This document shows, piece after piece, positions 5,443 through 6,989 of a stretch of DNA of 6,989 bases. Numbering within the stretch: position 1 is the stretch's first letter; every line of letters starts with the position of its first letter. Source of the DNA: an uncultured Gammaproteobacteria bacterium (lineage in GTDB: Bacteria > Pseudomonadota > Gammaproteobacteria > Pseudomonadales > DT-91); contig CAKMZU010000186.1 of the NCBI GenBank assembly GCA_929200485.1, forward strand, positions 1 to 6,989, read 5' to 3'. The notes under the pieces were generated by a model. The model ran no database searches, was not told the origin of the DNA, and worked only from the letters and a program-made list of their open reading frames with translations. Both the position numbers and the translations under genes were made by a program.

Positions 5443-6780
5443 TTAAATAGAATATTCTTGAGAATCTTTTGGCTGAGGGATGGTAAATATCACACAATAT
5501 GTCATTAAAAGGGAAAGGATACTGGCGATTAGCCAAAAATACTGGACGTATTCAAAATGGTAGTGCAGGCTCTCGGCTTCAGTCGTGTAGATAAGTTTGG
5601 CTGAAATAAGCTCCTGAAAAGCGGTGGCCATATAGGCGAACAACCCCAGAAGCCCCTTAACTGCACCAATACTGTTTTTTGGGAGAATATCGCACGCATA
5701 AAGACCCGCCAGAAAAATCAATAGTCCCCCCATCGAAAACCCCAGCAGGATAAATATGGCCTTGTCAATCCATGGGTCGTTCGGACACAGGATCAGTAAA
5801 CTAAAGGCTAATGCATTCACACAGCCAAATAAAAGAGAAGGCGTGTGACGATTGGATAAAAACCATTTATCCGAAATAATACCGGAGACTAAAGCACCTA
5901 TAAAACCCGCGCCGGTATAAAAACTCATCATGATCCCGGCAGCGGTAAGCGAATACCCTTTTTCCTGAAGGTATAAAACTGCCCAGGAACTGATACCTGA
6001 CCGTGTGACGTACATAAAGGCGCAAGCGAAGCCAAGCAGCCACAGCAGAGGAAGTTTAAGCAGACACATTTGCTGGTTAAACGTATCCTTAGGTGAGAGG
6101 GTATCCACTTTGTGGAGAGGCTCATCAAATAATCGTTGAGGGCTAGGAAATCCATAAGTTTCTGGGCGATCCTTCAACAGAAACAAGACAGCCAATCCGC
6201 TGGCAAAAGAAGCGACTCCGGACAAAATAAAGCCAACTTCCATACCGTAGAAACTGACAATAAACGTCGTTATTGTCCAGGACAATCCTTCGCCGCATTG
6301 ACGAATGCTGCCCCAGATAGAGTAGGCACTGCCTATCTGAGAGGTTGGATACCATTGAAAGAGAATAACGCAACATGGCGCTGAACCAACCGACTGACAC
6401 CAACTAATAAAACTAATAACAATAACCCATGTCATTGTTGAGTTGATCGAAGCTAGGGTACATTCCAAAATCCCACCAATGAATAACGAAAGAGTGATAA
6501 AACGGCCAATATGGACATAATCCGAGATAAATCCATTAACAATTTTACCTGCCGCGTAGCTCGCGTAGTAAGCAAAGCCGATAAGCCCTAGTGACTCCAG
6601 CGTTAGGATGTTGTTGTCAAGTAAGGGTTTTTTTGCAATGGCAAGGGTCATTCTGACGGCATAATACAGTACGTAACCTGCAATTAATCCAGTAAATACC
6701 TGTAGCTGAAAGGAGCGAAATTTGGATTTATCCCAACAGGTTGGTTCTTGATTCGCGCCTGTGAGAAGAAAACGGATCAT
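5443..6780 (-). CDS. UhpC/GlpT-type organophosphate transporter (major facilitator superfamily)
   Basis: A 445-residue membrane protein of normal length for the organophosphate:phosphate antiporter family, whose members exchange sugar phosphates or glycerol-3-phosphate for inorganic phosphate across the inner membrane. Visible family features are GYVLYYAVR with Arg43 and FMYVTRSG with Arg260, at the positions of the two phosphate-binding arginines of GlpT. Others are the motif GFISDYVHIGR (83-93), the half-way linker LKDRPETYGFP (202-212), GFIGALVSGIISDKW (292-306), and GLLGLFAYM (376-384), which resembles UhpC most closely. About twelve hydrophobic segments are present. It may be a hexose-phosphate carrier or, like E. 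coli UhpC, a sensor, but no uhpA/uhpB two-component genes lie in view, which favours transport. The ATG at 6780 has no strong Shine-Dalgarno sequence. The exact substrate cannot be told from the sequence. Confidence 0.85.
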   Translation of the reverse strand: MIRFLLTGANQEPTCWDKSKFRSFQLQVFTGLIAGYVLYYAVRMTLAIAKKPLLDNNILTLESLGLIGFAYYASYAAGKIVNGFISDYVHIGRFITLSLFIGGILECTLASINSTMTWVIVISFISWCQSVGSAPCCVILFQWYPTSQIGSAYSIWGSIRQCGEGLSWTITTFIVSFYGMEVGFILSGVASFASGLAVLFLLKDRPETYGFPSPQRLFDEPLHKVDTLSPKDTFNQQMCLLKLPLLWLLGFACAFMYVTRSGISSWAVLYLQEKGYSLTAAGIMMSFYTGAGFIGALVSGIISDKWFLSNRHTPSLLFGCVNALAFSLLILCPNDPWIDKAIFILLGFSMGGLLIFLAGLYACDILPKNSIGAVKGLLGLFAYMATAFQELISAKLIYTTEAESLHYHFEYVQYFWLIASILSLLMTYCVIFTIPQPKDSQEYSI

Positions 6781-6846
6781 ATTTCAGATTCATCAGAGCA
6801 TTTGAGTGATAAACGAGATAGTAGACAACAGACATAGTTGAATGTT

Positions 6847-6868
6847 CATTGATGATTACATCATTAAT
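6847..6868. promoter_or_regulatory. Dyad upstream of the transporter gene
   Basis: TGATG (6850-6854) and CATCA (6859-6863) form a short perfect dyad extended imperfectly to ATTGATGA and TCATTAAT. It lies about 70-85 bases upstream of the transporter start, where an operator could sit. The size and symmetry suit a helix-turn-helix site, but this is weak evidence in AT-rich DNA. Confidence 0.25.
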
Positions 6869-6880
6869 GTATGGCAATGA

Positions 6881-6943
6881 CTAAGGGAAGCAGAAGATAA
6901 AAAGTTACCGCTTTTTGCAGACAGCGCTTTGCCATCTGCAGAC
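6881..6943 (+). repeat. Dispersed repeat DR2, copy B
   Basis: Matches 121-183, with the 27-bp core (6884-6910) identical. The frame beginning at 6881, directly after an in-frame TGA, stays open to the end of the window (6989) without a start codon. Local hairpins are AAAAAG (6899-6904) with CTTTTT (6911-6916), and TGCAGA with TCTGCA inside 6917-6941. It lies upstream of the transporter start, so it could carry regulatory sites, or it may be another copy of a mobile or degenerate element. Confidence 0.75.
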
Positions 6944-6989
6944 TTGTCATCAACGCACAAAGCTTTTTGCCCATTTCATTCTAACAAGT

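Noticed and set aside
5928..6403. Several overlapping ORFs on both strands inside the transporter gene
   Set aside because: All lie within the transporter, whose family motifs continue uninterrupted through this stretch, so they are frame shadows.

Overview
The window looks like a piece of a moderately AT-rich Gram-negative genome, most likely a gammaproteobacterium and possibly host-associated. The support is a lipoprotein signal with a Cys-Glu start, which is an outer-membrane sorting signal in Gram-negatives, a UhpC/GlpT-type organophosphate transporter, and a very large surface protein built from eukaryote-like repeat domains. The species cannot be fixed from the sequence alone.

Layout. 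Positions 1-250 hold a small ORF that may be cut by the window edge, followed by a palindromic dispersed element. A minus-strand gene (about 258-1130) encodes an orphan protein with an N-terminal signal or anchor segment. Positions 1167-1609 carry no convincing gene. Positions 1546-1835 look like a compact plus-strand transcription unit: extended -10 promoter, 7-codon leader, UGAUG overlap, 48-codon ORF and bidirectional terminator. The last 90 bp of shared sequence in that ORF repeats the first 90 bases of the window (88 of 90 identical), so the orphan gene lies between two direct repeats. Positions 1858-1975 hold nested hairpins in the 3' region of the next gene. The minus-strand gene at 2019-5327 encodes a 1102-residue lipoprotein: signal and lipobox, acidic linker, beta domain, leucine-rich repeats, a second copy of the beta and leucine-rich module, a Big_2-like Ig domain, and an RCC1-type propeller. 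Upstream of it, also on the minus strand, is a 445-residue major facilitator transporter (5443-6780). The right edge (6881-6943) holds a second copy of the element found at 121-183.

How the genes may relate. All three substantial genes are on the minus strand. The transporter and the lipoprotein are 115 bp apart with no clear terminator between them, so read-through is possible, but nothing shows a shared function. The transporter would import phosphorylated metabolites, as in host-associated bacteria that scavenge sugar phosphates. The lipoprotein probably displays protein-binding repeats at the cell surface. The most unusual features are the repeated small ORF, the palindromic dispersed element whose reading frame stays open in both copies, and the internal duplication in the lipoprotein with identical cysteine spacing. 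I see no defence system, CRISPR array, RNA gene or intact transposase.
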